Shown: positions 1-8,794, counted from the first letter of the stretch. The stretch is DNA of 64,000 nucleotides from Nitrospirae bacterium YQR-1 (GCA_039908095.1 JAMOBJ010000009.1:30729-94728); one strand, 5' to 3'. Notes: generated by a model from the letters alone, not told the origin. Numbers and translations are program-made.

Positions 1-987
1 CTGCTCCTCGGAAAGTATAGTATTGGCATCCTCGGCCTGTGCTTCCTGAAGTTCTGATACTGTGAAAAGAGAGACTGAAATTTTATTTGCAGCCTTTTCA
101 GTTTCCGACAGGACAAACTGTAACTGTGAAATCTGAATTTTCAGAGCATCGTGCATCCATCGAAGCAGAGTGTATTTGCCTTTTTCATCATTACTGTCAA
201 AGCCGGTCATTTTTTCGTTTATTTCATGCAACACTTCCGCCACGTGTTCCATCTGCTGCCGTGTTATATCGTGAAACTGAATTGCAGTAACCACCTCACC
301 CAACTCCGGTGAAATCTTATAAGCGCGATGGCTAATCCTTTCACACAGCCACCTGGCCTGGTCAGCCATGTCGCCAAGTTTTTCCAGTATGCGCTTAACC
401 TGGCTTTTGGTGCTGGCAAGCTCGTGTTCATACAGATTGACAAAGGGTTCCCTGAGATTGTTTATAGCATCTATAGTGGTATCTGCCTCTTTGATACTCA
501 TAACCAGCTCTGAAGTACCTTTTAATATTTGTCGTGCAAGGCTGTCCACTACATCGGTTGTTACGTTAAAGTCGGCGTTACCTACACGGGCTGCCTCTAT
601 GCGTATCAACGTGCCTATTATTGATATAGTACGTGCCAGTTTTTTTAAAAACAACTCCAGATCCATGATTTGATTAAGATTGCTTATTATATCGGTTATA
701 CCCTGGGAGCCGTTGACCACGATTTCCGCTGTTTTTTCTATTTCTTTGTAAACCTTTTCAAACAACTCTGCTATCATTGTAACATTGAAGCCCTCTCCGC
801 TTTCCAGAGTCTGAACAAAAGTGGCGGCATGGGAGGCATTTTCGATGCATGTAAAAGAAAAATTTTGTAAATTGGACCCTAGATCAAGAAATTCATTTTC
901 AGTCTCTTTTGATACATCAAATAAAACTGAAGCAGCGGAGTTTAACCGAAATTCCCATAATTCATTCAGAACTAACTTGTCTTCCAC
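1..987 (-). CDS. MCP-like coiled-coil chemotaxis protein with CheZ-like motif (partial, runs off left edge)
   Basis: An open frame of 329 codons runs from GTG at 987 to the window edge without a stop; an in-frame TAA lies 10 codons upstream, so GTG 987 is the first usable start. The protein is helical and has no membrane segment. Residues about 120-150 look like a degenerate transducer hairpin tip (IGTLIRIEAARVG, then FNVTTDVVDSLARQI). Around residue 240 is QFHDITRQQ, whose D240-xxx-Q244 spacing matches the catalytic Asp/Gln pair of CheZ (DLTGQ). It lies downstream of the MCP, cheW and two-CW genes on the same strand. Inference: a soluble chemotaxis signalling or CheY-P phosphatase-like protein. 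The C-terminus is not visible, and the function is not proven by the motif alone. Confidence 0.7.
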   Translation of the reverse strand, partial: MEDKLVLNELWEFRLNSAASVLFDVSKETENEFLDLGSNLQNFSFTCIENASHAATFVQTLESGEGFNVTMIAELFEKVYKEIEKTAEIVVNGSQGITDIISNLNQIMDLELFLKKLARTISIIGTLIRIEAARVGNADFNVTTDVVDSLARQILKGTSELVMSIKEADTTIDAINNLREPFVNLYEHELASTKSQVKRILEKLGDMADQARWLCERISHRAYKISPELGEVVTAIQFHDITRQQMEHVAEVLHEINEKMTGFDSNDEKGKYTLLRWMHDALKIQISQLQFVLSETEKAANKISVSLFTVSELQEAQAEDANTILSEEQ

Positions 988-1089
988 GCCTGTACCGTTT
1001 GTTGTTGTATTGTATTAACTTGAAACCGGCTAAATTGCAGTGATTATAAGATGGCACTTCGTGAAATATCATGAATTTCACGTGAATGG

Positions 1090-1380
1090 TTATATCTCGC
1101 CTTTTTTTATTTTCTGGTAGAAAGTGCACTCCTTACAACTTTTTAGCTCTCTAGCCCGCTCACATTCCGGCTCAGAGCCGCTAAGCGTACCTACTACCAG
1201 CCAGCACCTTCTACCGGCTGATTTCGTAAAAGCGGAGCACGTCCCACTCTTGTCCATTCCGCAATTATAGAACTCCCAGCACTTTTTTCTTTCCGCCCTC
1301 ACCTCATCAAACTCCTCAAGCGCTTTAGAGAAGGCCTCAAACGCCGCCGCTGCCGATATTGGTATCTTCTTCTCTGCCAT
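1090..1380 (-). CDS. Small two-CW domain protein
   Basis: This is a 96-residue cysteine-rich protein with a good ribosome site (GAGGT) before ATG 1380. It has CWEFYNC near residue 34, a central CSAF, then RRCWLVVG near residue 58, and ends with C-x(6)-C-x2-C residues (ECERARELKSCKECTF). The two Cys-Trp pairs are the hallmark of the two-CW domain. This small domain is often found beside or inside chemotaxis receptors and signalling proteins and is probably a redox- or metal-sensing module. It sits between cheW and the MCP-like gene on the same strand, so it is probably co-transcribed with them. The exact ligand is unknown. Confidence 0.75.
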   Translation of the reverse strand: MAEKKIPISAAAAFEAFSKALEEFDEVRAERKKCWEFYNCGMDKSGTCSAFTKSAGRRCWLVVGTLSGSEPECERARELKSCKECTFYQKIKKGEI

Positions 1381-1684
1381 CTGTTACCTCAAACACTCAT
1401 TCTGTACAATATACAAACCGCTGCCACAACATCACATCCACGACCAAAAGACAGCTTACACTTACACATTTAAGCTGCCGATTACGCCTTATAGCATCAT
1501 GTTTTTCATACGTACTTTTAACCTATCAATATTAAAGTTATTTTGTCAAGTTGTTTTCACAGTAAAGCCAACCATCCCTCATACTAACACTCTCCCTCAA
1601 GGGGAGGGGTTGGGGGAGGGTATCTATAAGAAAAATCACCTTTACCCAAGGCTGCAGCATCCGCCAATAATTCTGCTGCCAATC
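1381..1684. other. Intergenic gap in the chemotaxis cluster
   Basis: About 300 bases without a gene. At 1588-1620 there is a C/G-rich imperfect palindrome (ctccctcaaggggaggg followed by a G-rich tract), which could be a repeat remnant or a weak hairpin. No promoter or terminator could be supported. Confidence 0.4.
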
Positions 1685-2203
1685 TCACACCTCCACATGT
1701 TCAAGCTCAGTCTCTGCAGGCATATGCCCTCTCGCATCTGTTACCATAGTTAACTCATCTGAGGAAAACACCCTATCTATATCTAAAATTATAATGAATT
1801 GTTCATCCTGTTTACCCATACCCTCGATAAACTCGTTACTTAGCTGTGTGCCTATCTTTGGCGGCGGCTCTATTGCACCTTTTTCAAGCTCCATGACTTC
1901 ATTAACGCTGTCAACCATGGTCCCCAGGATAACCCTATCCCCTTCCATATCAACCTCTGTAATTATTATACAGGTATCAACCTTTTTCTCAGTATAGGAC
2001 ATTCCAAATTTCTGTTTTAAATCTATGACGGGCACAACGCTGCCGCGTAAATTAATAACTCCGCGCATAAACTCCGGCGTCCTTGGCATCTTAGTAACGG
2101 TTGTAAATTCCAAAACCTCCCGTATTTTCTCAATATGAAGGGCAAAAACCTCATCATCAAGTCTAAATGTAAGAAATTGCATCATTTCATTGTCATCTGC
2201 CAT
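1685..2203 (-). CDS. cheW: Chemotaxis coupling protein CheW
   Basis: This 172-residue protein matches CheW over its whole length: FLTFRLDDEVFALHIEKIREV at the start, the signature VINLRGSVVPVIDL at about 48-61, and the second SH3-like half with VDSVNEVMEL. CheW bridges transducers to the CheA kinase at the inner face of the membrane. ATG 2203 is preceded by AGGAGGT. It follows the MCP gene by 13 bases on the same strand, so the two are almost certainly one operon and probably work as a pair. The last 20 residues or so are an extra acidic tail (GHMPAETELEHVEV) of unknown role. Confidence 0.95.
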   Translation of the reverse strand: MADDNEMMQFLTFRLDDEVFALHIEKIREVLEFTTVTKMPRTPEFMRGVINLRGSVVPVIDLKQKFGMSYTEKKVDTCIIITEVDMEGDRVILGTMVDSVNEVMELEKGAIEPPPKIGTQLSNEFIEGMGKQDEQFIIILDIDRVFSSDELTMVTDARGHMPAETELEHVEV

Positions 2204-2216
2204 TTAACACCTCCTC

Positions 2217-3866
2217 TTAATATGACTCAAATTCGCTGTCGTCTTTGTGCTCTGCAGCTAAATCAACCTTTTTGGGTTTTGTGGCAGCCCTTGCCGTTTC
2301 ATGCGTTAAATGCGCTATTTTAGGCAGCTGTTTTTTTACAGCAGTTGTTACTCTGCGTTGCTCTCCTATTTTGAAGAATGATATTGCAGACTGCAATTGC
2401 TCCGCCTGCGATGAAAGCTCCTCGCTTGTTGAGGCCATCTCTTCTGATGCTGAGGCGTTTTGCTGAATCACCTGATCAAGTTGTGTTATTGCCTTGTTTA
2501 TCTGCTCGGCACCTGCATTTTGCTCATTACTTGCCGCACTTATTTCCTGAACCAGCTCCGCAGTTCTTTGAATATCCGGCACCAACTGTCTAAGCATAAC
2601 ACCGGCTTTCTCCGATACAGTTACCGTTGTAGATGATAAAGTGCTGATTTCACCTGCCGCCTTTTGGCTGCGCTCGGCAAGTTTTCTCACCTCAGAGGCG
2701 ACAACTGCAAACCCCTTACCGTGCTCACCGGCACGGGCTGCCTCTATTGCCGCATTAAGCGCTAAAAGGTTCGTCTGTCTTGCGATTTCCTCTATTATGG
2801 ATATCTTGCCGGCGATTTCCTTCATAGCGTGGACTGCTTCATCTACTGCCTTTCCGCTTTCCAGTGCGTCTTGTGAAGCCTTAGCCGCCATCCGCTCCGT
2901 CTGCTGGGAATTGTCGGCATTTTGTTTAATATTTGAGGCCATCTCCTCCATTGAGGAAGATACTTCCTCAACCGCCGCCGCCTGCTCAGTCGCTCCCTGT
3001 GAAATCACTTGAGCCGTACCGCTTAATTCTGCACTGCCTGAGGTTACGTTATCTGCCGATACATTGACCTCTCCTATAACGCTTTTTAGCTTCTCCACCA
3101 TATCGTTTAGTGCATTGGCAAGCTGCCCTACCTCGTCTTTCCTCTCCATGTGTATCTGTTGGCTTAAGTCGCCACCTGCAATACCCTCGGCAAACACCAC
3201 TCCCTGCTTAAGTGGTTTACTTATTGAATTTGATATTATAAGCCCTAAAAAAAAGGATAACAGTGCACCTATCGTGGTAATGATAATTATAAAAGTAGTT
3301 GTCTTGTCAGTAAGCGCTGTGTTTGCATCGGAGGTCTCTTTGGCTAATTTTACTTTTGCTTCCTGTAAGGCGTCAATTGCCGCCTGCTCTTCACCCGCCG
3401 CTTTTAACCCATCACCCTTGAGAAGTGCAACCGCCTCCTCGTGCTTACCGGCCTGCGCTAAATCCACGACTTTGTCTATTATTACACCGTAGGCTTTTCT
3501 TGTGGCAAGGAATTGGTTGTAACCCTCACGTCCCTTTTCTGTAACTATTGTTTTTTCATAGTCTGTTGAAAGTTTCTCTATGTCCGCCCTCAACTTTTTA
3601 ACCGTCTCAAGAGGTTTTTGTATTTCATCTTTTGAGGTGGCTTCAGCTATTTCTCTTGTGTTTATCCTTACCCTTTGAAATGCTACCCCGATGTCACCCA
3701 GAAGACCTAAAGGTACTGTCATCTTTTCATACAAAAAAGTATCGGCATCGTCTATTTTATGTAAGTTGATTATCCCAAAAAATCCTATAAACGCCGCTAT
3801 TGCCGCCACCAGTAAAAAACTCCCGATTAGCTTTGTACCGATTTTCATGTTATCCAGAAATTTCAT
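2217..3866 (-). CDS. Methyl-accepting chemotaxis protein (4HB sensor, HAMP, MA domain)
   Basis: This is a 549-residue transducer. It has a first membrane helix at about 10-32, a periplasmic four-helix-bundle type sensor of about 150 residues, a second membrane helix at about 192-212, HAMP at 213-265 and the cytoplasmic signalling domain to about 510. The hairpin tip is intact ([21 protein letters not shown], about 360-380), so it should contact CheA/CheW. No C-terminal receptor-tethering pentapeptide is present. ATG 3866 has a strong ribosome site (GGGAGGG). CheW follows 13 bases downstream. The ligand cannot be predicted; 4HB sensors bind varied small molecules. Confidence 0.95.
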   Translation of the reverse strand: MKFLDNMKIGTKLIGSFLLVAAIAAFIGFFGIINLHKIDDADTFLYEKMTVPLGLLGDIGVAFQRVRINTREIAEATSKDEIQKPLETVKKLRADIEKLSTDYEKTIVTEKGREGYNQFLATRKAYGVIIDKVVDLAQAGKHEEAVALLKGDGLKAAGEEQAAIDALQEAKVKLAKETSDANTALTDKTTTFIIIITTIGALLSFFLGLIISNSISKPLKQGVVFAEGIAGGDLSQQIHMERKDEVGQLANALNDMVEKLKSVIGEVNVSADNVTSGSAELSGTAQVISQGATEQAAAVEEVSSSMEEMASNIKQNADNSQQTERMAAKASQDALESGKAVDEAVHAMKEIAGKISIIEEIARQTNLLALNAAIEAARAGEHGKGFAVVASEVRKLAERSQKAAGEISTLSSTTVTVSEKAGVMLRQLVPDIQRTAELVQEISAASNEQNAGAEQINKAITQLDQVIQQNASASEEMASTSEELSSQAEQLQSAISFFKIGEQRRVTTAVKKQLPKIAHLTHETARAATKPKKVDLAAEHKDDSEFESY

Positions 3867-3902
3867 CTTTCCCTCCCTGTTTTTTTAGTGTAATTATATT
3901 TA

Positions 3903-3919
3903 ACGGTACAAAATACCGT
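3903..3919. promoter_or_regulatory. Inverted repeat in MCP leader
   Basis: ACGGTA-caaaa-TACCGT is a perfect 6-bp inverted repeat about 37 bases upstream of the MCP start codon. It could be an operator or an mRNA leader hairpin. It has no T-run, so it is unlikely to be a terminator. Confidence 0.35.
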
Positions 3920-3940
3920 AATTTTGTATAAACAAAAACA

Positions 3941-3955
3941 TGTGAATTTTTCACA
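3941..3955. promoter_or_regulatory. Inverted repeat TGTGAA-N3-TTCACA upstream of MCP
   Basis: A perfect 6-bp dyad spaced by three T residues, 75 bases upstream of the MCP gene. Its size and symmetry fit a transcription-factor operator; a CRP/FNR half-site resemblance (TGTGA) is visible but the spacing is short. No regulator is known from this window. Confidence 0.35.
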
Positions 3956-4322
3956 GAGATTATGAAACAATTTTAAAGGGTTTTGTTTTTCTTTGCAAAG
4001 GTATAGATGGATAAGTAATGTTTAACTGCACACTCTTGTGTTCTGCATACAACTTAATGTGTAATTCCTCCTTACTGCACTGACCTTGTATGTGAGCCTG
4101 CATTTACAGGCTGTGCTACAGTAGCATAACAGTAGGGGAGAAAACAAGAAAAAAATTGACGGAGGTTAGCCGGAGACGTCTTCTTTTATAATTATAAATT
4201 CCACTAATTTTTATAAGTGATACTCATGTTTGTGCTGATAAAAATCGACACCTTGAAATTTCTCTCATAAAAGTGCACAATAGGAGAGTTATTAAAATCT
4301 TAATCTGTTGGAGGTAAGTGAA

Positions 4323-4712
4323 TTGTCTGAGGAAGAAAAAACTGATAAAGAGTTTGTTTTTATAATAACACGCTCCCACGATAGTGTGGATGTGGTGGCA
4401 GGAGCATTGCAGCTGGCGGTTAATATGAGAGCCTATGGCACTGTGGTGGATTTCTTTCTGATGGATAAAGCCGTGCTATTGGCAAAGGCCGGGTTTGCCG
4501 AGACACTCATATGGCAGCAGAAGGATCAGTTTTCCCCTGTTTCCGATCTGATGAAAACACTGGCTGAGGATTTTGACGCAAAGTTTTACATTTGCGCCTC
4601 CTGTGTTAAGCACTACGAACTGGATAAGGCTGTGCTAATTAAAAATGCAGAGATAAAACCCGGGAGTTTCCTGGGTGAGATGCTCCTTAGCAGGCAGGGG
4701 CTTACTTTTTAG
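4323..4712 (+). CDS. DsrE-family protein upstream of selD
   Basis: This protein of about 129 residues has the DsrE/TusD fold pattern. It starts with a Rossmann-like strand (FVFIITRSHDSVDVVAGALQLAVN), has a hydrophobic middle, and carries CASCVKHYEL near residue 100, where sulfur-relay homologues carry their active cysteine. The likely start is TTG 4323, because GGAGGT lies 7 bases upstream; an in-frame TTG at 4308 overlaps that site. The gene ends 39 bases before selD, so the two probably form an operon. In other bacteria YedF-type proteins (TusA plus DsrE domains) accompany selenium genes; this one has only the DsrE part. Inference: persulfide or selenium carrier for SelD. Confidence 0.75.
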   Translation: MSEEEKTDKEFVFIITRSHDSVDVVAGALQLAVNMRAYGTVVDFFLMDKAVLLAKAGFAETLIWQQKDQFSPVSDLMKTLAEDFDAKFYICASCVKHYELDKAVLIKNAEIKPGSFLGEMLLSRQGLTF

Positions 4713-4751
4713 AGATATGCGCATATTAATATTGTGTATTGCAGGAGGGTT

Positions 4752-5774
4752 ATGAACTACAGGTTAACGGAAAAAGTCAGAGCAGCCGGTTGAGTGTCAA
4801 AGTTGGGTCCGGCGGACCTGGAGGATTTAATAAGCTCTCTTGGAGTGGCCTGGGAAGAGCGTTTGCGTGTAAAGGTGCTGGTTGGCCCTGGAGATGACGC
4901 CGGGGTATATCTTATTGGGGATACGGCTTTTGTTGAGACAGTGGATTTTATAACGCCACCTGTAAATGACCCTTACAGTTTTGGTGCGCTCAGTGCTTGT
5001 AACTCCCTTAGTGACGTCTATTCGATGGGAGGCACTCCTATAACCGCCCTTGCCGTGGCAGCCTTTCCCATTTGCGATTACAAAACGGATGTGTTTAAGG
5101 AAATTCTTCGGGGGGCACAAAGTATTCTCAACACTGCCGGAGTTGCACTCATGGGTGGCCACAGCATTGAGGATACGGAATTAAAGTTTGGCCTTGCCGT
5201 AACGGGCACAGTTGATAAAAATAAAATACTTTTAAAATCAGGCGCAAAAGAGGGCGACCTTATACTTTTAACAAAACCACTGGGAGTTGGAATTATAACT
5301 ACTGCGTTAAAGCGGAAACTAATTACAGAGGCCCGGATTGGAGAGGCGCTGAAGTGGATGCTTACCCTTAATGCCAAAGCCTCGGCAACCGCACTCAATG
5401 CCGATGCCACCTCTTGCACAGACGTTACCGGATTTGGCTTTATCGGCCATGCCTGTAACATGTTAAAAGGTGCGGCAGTGGATTTTGTAATAGATTCAGA
5501 CGCTGTGCCTGTCATGGAGCCGGCTGTGGAGCTGGCAAGGGAAAATATTTTCCCAGGCGGCGCAGGAAAAAATCTCAACTTTTTCTCAAACAGGGTACAA
5601 TTTAATTCTTCAATCCCGGAGTATATCAAATTTATTTTTTCAGACCCTCAAACATCTGGAGGGCTTCTCATAACCGTTAATAAGCGCAACATTGGCACAT
5701 TTGAAAATTCAGACATGTTTTATAAAACCATCGGATATGTAACAAATGGCTCAGGTATTTTGAAAATTAATTAA
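4752..5774 (+). CDS. selD: Selenide, water dikinase SelD, a selenoprotein with in-frame UGA
   Basis: SelD makes selenophosphate from selenide and ATP for Sec-tRNA synthesis and selenouridine. Translation from ATG 4752 (ribosome site AGGAGGG at 4743-4749) gives MNYRLTEKVRAAG, then TGA at 4791-4793, then VSKLGPADLE, so codon 14 is selenocysteine. The U-x-x-K spacing (U14, K17) matches catalytic Cys17 and Lys20 of Escherichia coli SelD. The remainder is a complete AIRS-like kinase: VGPGDDAG ATP site, VETVDFITP, the ACNSLSDVYSMGG region, and DPQTSGGLL near the end. Total length is 340 residues, normal for the family. Treating TGA as stop and starting at GTG 4794 would remove the catalytic residue. 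Selenocysteine insertion requires SelA/SelB/SelC elsewhere in the genome. Confidence 0.93.
4791..4821 (+). promoter_or_regulatory. Selenocysteine UGA and bacterial SECIS-like hairpin in selD
   Basis: Starting 12 bases after the UGA (4791-4793), GGTCC (4806-4810), loop GGC (4811-4813) and GGACC (4814-4818) form a perfect 5-bp stem, extendable by G-U pairs at 4803-4805/4819-4821. The loop begins 17 bases after UGA and its first two positions are G, which fits the reported bacterial SECIS rule (loop within about 16-37 bases, G in the first two loop positions). The hairpin is the expected SelB binding site. Confidence 0.75.
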
Positions 5775-5834
5775 ATTGACTCCGGATTAAATTCATTGCA
5801 AAAAAAACATTTATAGACTATCATATCATACTGA

Positions 5835-6845
5835 ATGGTTGGCAATGAAATGCTCAAAGGTATGAAAAAAAAATATTCCGGAAGTTGGCTCTGCGTAAAC
5901 CTCAACATGTGGGAAATCGTAAAGATTTTTCTGAAAAACATGTTTCAGGGAAAAAAGCGTATCCGTATAAAGAAGCTCTTTAGCGATATCAGGATACTCT
6001 GTAAGATATTCCCTCCAAAACTTATAAAAATACGAAGAGGCAAAATAACAGTTATTTCAAGCTCCGGCAGTGACATGTCGGTAGAGGTTGGAGATGGCAA
6101 AATCATAGTTTATGGTGGAATCTCGCTGAAGAACTGCGTGGTTTTACTGAAAGACCGTACGTTAGTGGTTGAAAGATTGGGAAAAAAAATAATAAACGAC
6201 GGCTCCCTGTGGATTGATAACACCCTGCTTATCGGCAACATTAAAAGCCTGTCCAATTTAAACATAGTCTCCGGTGGAATAGTTCACTGTAACGTTGACA
6301 CTCTCTCTATGCTTTATGTAAAGGACGGCAGGTTTAAAGGGGATATCGGTAAAATAGAAAAATGGCTTCATATATCTGACCCAAGCGGTTTTATTACCGG
6401 TAATATTCATAAAATTATGGAAGCCATGTATCTGGACAGCGGCACGTTTACAACTGAAGTACTTCCTGGTGTTTCAGGCGGCTATGCAGTTGTAAAGGAT
6501 TGCAAGGTTCAAAAACCAAACGGTGAGTCATGGAGCTGGGCTGATATTCTGAGTAAAATCGAGGACTTGAAAGAAGATCAGGAGGTGTTTTTATTCGGCT
6601 CAGGCGGTAACGTCCTCTTAGGCGGCGGTTCAAAGTACATCCTCTTTAGGGAAGGAACCGATACCTACTCAAGATATAAGACCGAAACAATTATCTCTTC
6701 AAACCATTTCTACAGGCTTACGGAGGGCAAGGTACAAAAGGTATCACTGAAAATATCCAACGACCAGCATATTGAAATCCCGCAGGGAAAATTCTACAGC
6801 CTGATACGTTTTGAAATCACAGAGGATACTCATCAGCAGACTTAG
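5835..6845 (+). CDS. Uncharacterised protein, possible beta-helix (bactofilin-like) core
   Basis: An open frame of up to 336 residues with no recognised family. After a basic N-terminal region (about 1-70, rich in K/R) comes a run of short strand-turn repeats at about 75-215: GSLWIDNTLLIGNIKSL, then GGIVHCNVDTLSMLYVKDG, then RFKGDIGKIEKWLH, then GNIHKIMEAMYLDSG. These resemble the right-handed beta-helix of bactofilins, but the sequence is not close enough to assign. The C-terminal 100 residues are a separate, non-repetitive domain. No signal peptide is evident. Four in-frame ATG codons lie within the first 10 codons and none has a good ribosome site, so the start is uncertain. It lies 60 bases after selD, with no functional link seen. 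Confidence 0.6.
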   Translation: MVGNEMLKGMKKKYSGSWLCVNLNMWEIVKIFLKNMFQGKKRIRIKKLFSDIRILCKIFPPKLIKIRRGKITVISSSGSDMSVEVGDGKIIVYGGISLKNCVVLLKDRTLVVERLGKKIINDGSLWIDNTLLIGNIKSLSNLNIVSGGIVHCNVDTLSMLYVKDGRFKGDIGKIEKWLHISDPSGFITGNIHKIMEAMYLDSGTFTTEVLPGVSGGYAVVKDCKVQKPNGESWSWADILSKIEDLKEDQEVFLFGSGGNVLLGGGSKYILFREGTDTYSRYKTETIISSNHFYRLTEGKVQKVSLKISNDQHIEIPQGKFYSLIRFEITEDTHQQT

Positions 6846-6954
6846 TTGCAGATACATCACAGTTGATGCTTATGACAGGGAAAATCAATAAATCTTATTG
6901 CCTATGCAGTTAAATTTTTATAAAATTTGATAAACATGCCACACTAAACGGGTG

Positions 6955-7104
6955 TTAATTCCAATTCTAATTCAAAAGTAAACGCAGGCGGCTGGGAGCT
7001 GGCGATGCCTCCCCTTACAGGGGGTTCTCCTTTAGGGGAGTGTATGCACCGGAGCTTGTGACGATGCCAACAAAGTTAGACAAATGAATTAGAATTGGAA
7101 TAAC
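6955..7104. repeat. MITE-like element, copy A (type 2 ends)
   Basis: About 150 bases bounded by near-perfect inverted ends: ttaattccaattctaattca at the left and tgaattagaattggaataac at the right. The inner part (ggcggctgggag, then cctccccttacaggggg and tttaggggag, then ggagcttgtgacgatgccaacaaagttaga) is shared with the other copies of the family in this window. There is no coding capacity. It fills most of the gap between the beta-helix-like gene and the haem-binding gene. Confidence 0.85.
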
Positions 7105-7120
7105 CTATAGTCCAACAGAA

Positions 7121-7543
7121 CTAATCATCATCTATATCCGTGTTACCTCTGACAAATGCGTTAACCCTTATGACTTTAATGTCATTCTGAGAGGGTTTTT
7201 TATGAGGATGCATTATAAGGTATGCTAACGGTGGCATTTCCCCCTCAGTAGTTTCCTCAATTATTTTCTGTATCAGCTTTTCTCTTCGTTTATGCGAATA
7301 AGTATTCCAGATTGAAAAATTAATAGCCTTTCTTCCCTCCCTCACATGCATGGCAACAAAAAAAGGAGGTATTTTAGCATAGAACGGCCACACGGTCTCA
7401 TTGCTGTGGCAGTCAAAGCATGATCTTTTCAGGACTTTATCTGCGCCCGGGGATATTATTATGCTGTCATACCTCTCTTTAGGATTACACTGCGGCAGTA
7501 TTACCATACCTGCTCCCCATATCGCAAGCAACAGGATTAACAC
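7121..7543 (-). CDS. Haem-binding domain protein (single CxxCH)
   Basis: About 140 residues with an N-terminal membrane helix or signal anchor followed by a small c-type haem domain. CFDCH near residue 42 is followed by SNETVWPFYAKIPP, then HVREGRKAINFSIW. This is the pattern of the Haem_bd family (one covalent c-haem, periplasmic, often beside oxidases or peroxidases). The start is unsure: GTG 7543 is the only standard start after an in-frame stop, but the hydrophobic helix seems to extend a few codons upstream. It stands alone and no electron-transfer partner is adjacent. Confidence 0.75.
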   Translation of the reverse strand: MLILLLAIWGAGMVILPQCNPKERYDSIIISPGADKVLKRSCFDCHSNETVWPFYAKIPPFFVAMHVREGRKAINFSIWNTYSHKRREKLIQKIIEETTEGEMPPLAYLIMHPHKKPSQNDIKVIRVNAFVRGNTDIDDD

Positions 7544-7654
7544 AATAATATAATATAGGATTTTATGTATTGTCTTTACAGCCTACACCTTCATTTTTAC
7601 AATTTTGACCAGCCAGTTCTTATACCAGATTGCAATCAAAAAGGTAAAGTGGTA

Positions 7655-8794
7655 TTAGCGTAAATAGTTATAGTTTATCAGAATATCTTTCATCTTTTCT
7701 GCATATACATAATTACCCTCATCGTATGTATGAACTACATCCCAAAAGTACTCAGGGTGGTCACCTAAGAGAGTTGAAAATGAAAAATAATTCTTATTTC
7801 CTATACCTCTTTCTTTTCTTATCATATCGTGCAGCAAATCAAAATACTTTTTTACGCCTTCCCGCTCTCTAAAGGCCGGGTTCACCGGTTGTACAATGAA
7901 TATTATATTAAATTTATATGAATCTGCTATCTTTGACATTTTTTGCCAATTGGAAAAAAGATGACCGGCTACCTCTTCCACGGAAAAAGAGCCCTTCTCA
8001 CGTTCAGTCTTTAAATATTTTCCTGCCATATTCTCTAATTTTATCTTTAACTCAAAAGATTTATTTATTCTTGCCGCTAACATGCTTGCAGATATAAGTT
8101 TATCAAATGAGGACAATTTGTCTATCACTCTGTTGAAAGTCTGTTCGTGAGTTACAAAATTAAAAGGGTATCCTATTCTGGGTTCATAGTATTGTGGTGT
8201 ATAAACATCGTTAAAACCATCAAAAACAATCACTATGTCTGGTTTTAAATCCACTACTTTGTACAGTAAAAGAGCTAATTCCTGATCTGATACGGCAGAG
8301 ACAATCCCACAGTTAATTACCCGTATAAAGTACTTTTCACCAAACCGGTCATTTAACATCCTCTCAAGGTATCCGCTGATTGTTCTATCATTTGTTAACC
8401 CCTTAAAAACCACCGAACCTCCTATCAGAAAAATTCGTACTTCATTGCTTTTTTTAACTTCCAAATTGTCATGATACCGGAATCCATACTTGTTAGTAAC
8501 CACATGTGTCAGATTGCCTTTAACTCCCCTCTGTTGTTCCGACTCTATGTGTATATCAACGTCAGGGGTATTGTTAAACATAAGATATGGGACTGGTTCG
8601 TAGTTAGAAAATTTTTTGGCGTTGGTGGTCTCGTCTTTGGGTTTCTTTATGTAATCATACATCCTAATAGATATCTCTATCGTCATCAATATTAAGAAAA
8701 CTACAAAAAAGTTTAACGATATAATTACAAAACACTCTTTAATACTCTTACGCATGTTTGATTTTACAAGGGGCCTGACTATGTTGTCAAACAT
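7655..8794 (-). CDS. Membrane-anchored SGNH/GDSL-hydrolase-like protein 1
   Basis: 379 residues with one membrane helix at about 24-45, then an SGNH-type fold: a nucleophile block IFLIGGSVVFKG at about 121-132, a GFND block (about 190-195) corresponding to the G-x-N-D motif, and a D-x-x-H pair near the end (WDVVHTYDEGN). The hydrolytic domain would face the periplasm. Two further proteins of the same architecture lie at 18139 and 25445, each next to a multi-spanning glycosyltransferase-like gene, so a role in acylating or deacylating a surface glycan is plausible. The start could be ATG 8794 or the ATG about 13 codons downstream (MRKSIKECF). Confidence 0.75.
   Translation of the reverse strand: MFDNIVRPLVKSNMRKSIKECFVIISLNFFVVFLILMTIEISIRMYDYIKKPKDETTNAKKFSNYEPVPYLMFNNTPDVDIHIESEQQRGVKGNLTHVVTNKYGFRYHDNLEVKKSNEVRIFLIGGSVVFKGLTNDRTISGYLERMLNDRFGEKYFIRVINCGIVSAVSDQELALLLYKVVDLKPDIVIVFDGFNDVYTPQYYEPRIGYPFNFVTHEQTFNRVIDKLSSFDKLISASMLAARINKSFELKIKLENMAGKYLKTEREKGSFSVEEVAGHLFSNWQKMSKIADSYKFNIIFIVQPVNPAFREREGVKKYFDLLHDMIRKERGIGNKNYFSFSTLLGDHPEYFWDVVHTYDEGNYVYAEKMKDILINYNYLR

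Larger units (their letters stand above)
3867..4322. other. Divergent intergenic region between MCP and dsrE-like genes
   Basis: About 450 bases separate the divergent MCP and dsrE-like/selD units, so both promoters should lie here. Two short perfect inverted repeats near the MCP end are listed separately. The rest is AT-rich, and no confident -35/-10 pair or other element was recognised. Confidence 0.4.

Noticed and set aside
1588..1620. G/C-rich palindromic tract as a member of the MITE family
   Set aside because: It shares only the generic ccct/aggg hairpin character, with neither outer end nor inner family sequence.
5078..5629. Long reverse-strand open frame inside selD
   Set aside because: It is antisense to a clearly conserved enzyme and matches no family pattern; a shadow frame.
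4794..5774. selD starting at GTG 4794 with TGA 4791 as an upstream stop
   Set aside because: This start removes the catalytic residue and has no ribosome site; ATG 4752 has AGGAGGG and the upstream codons read as a SelD N-terminus with selenocysteine.
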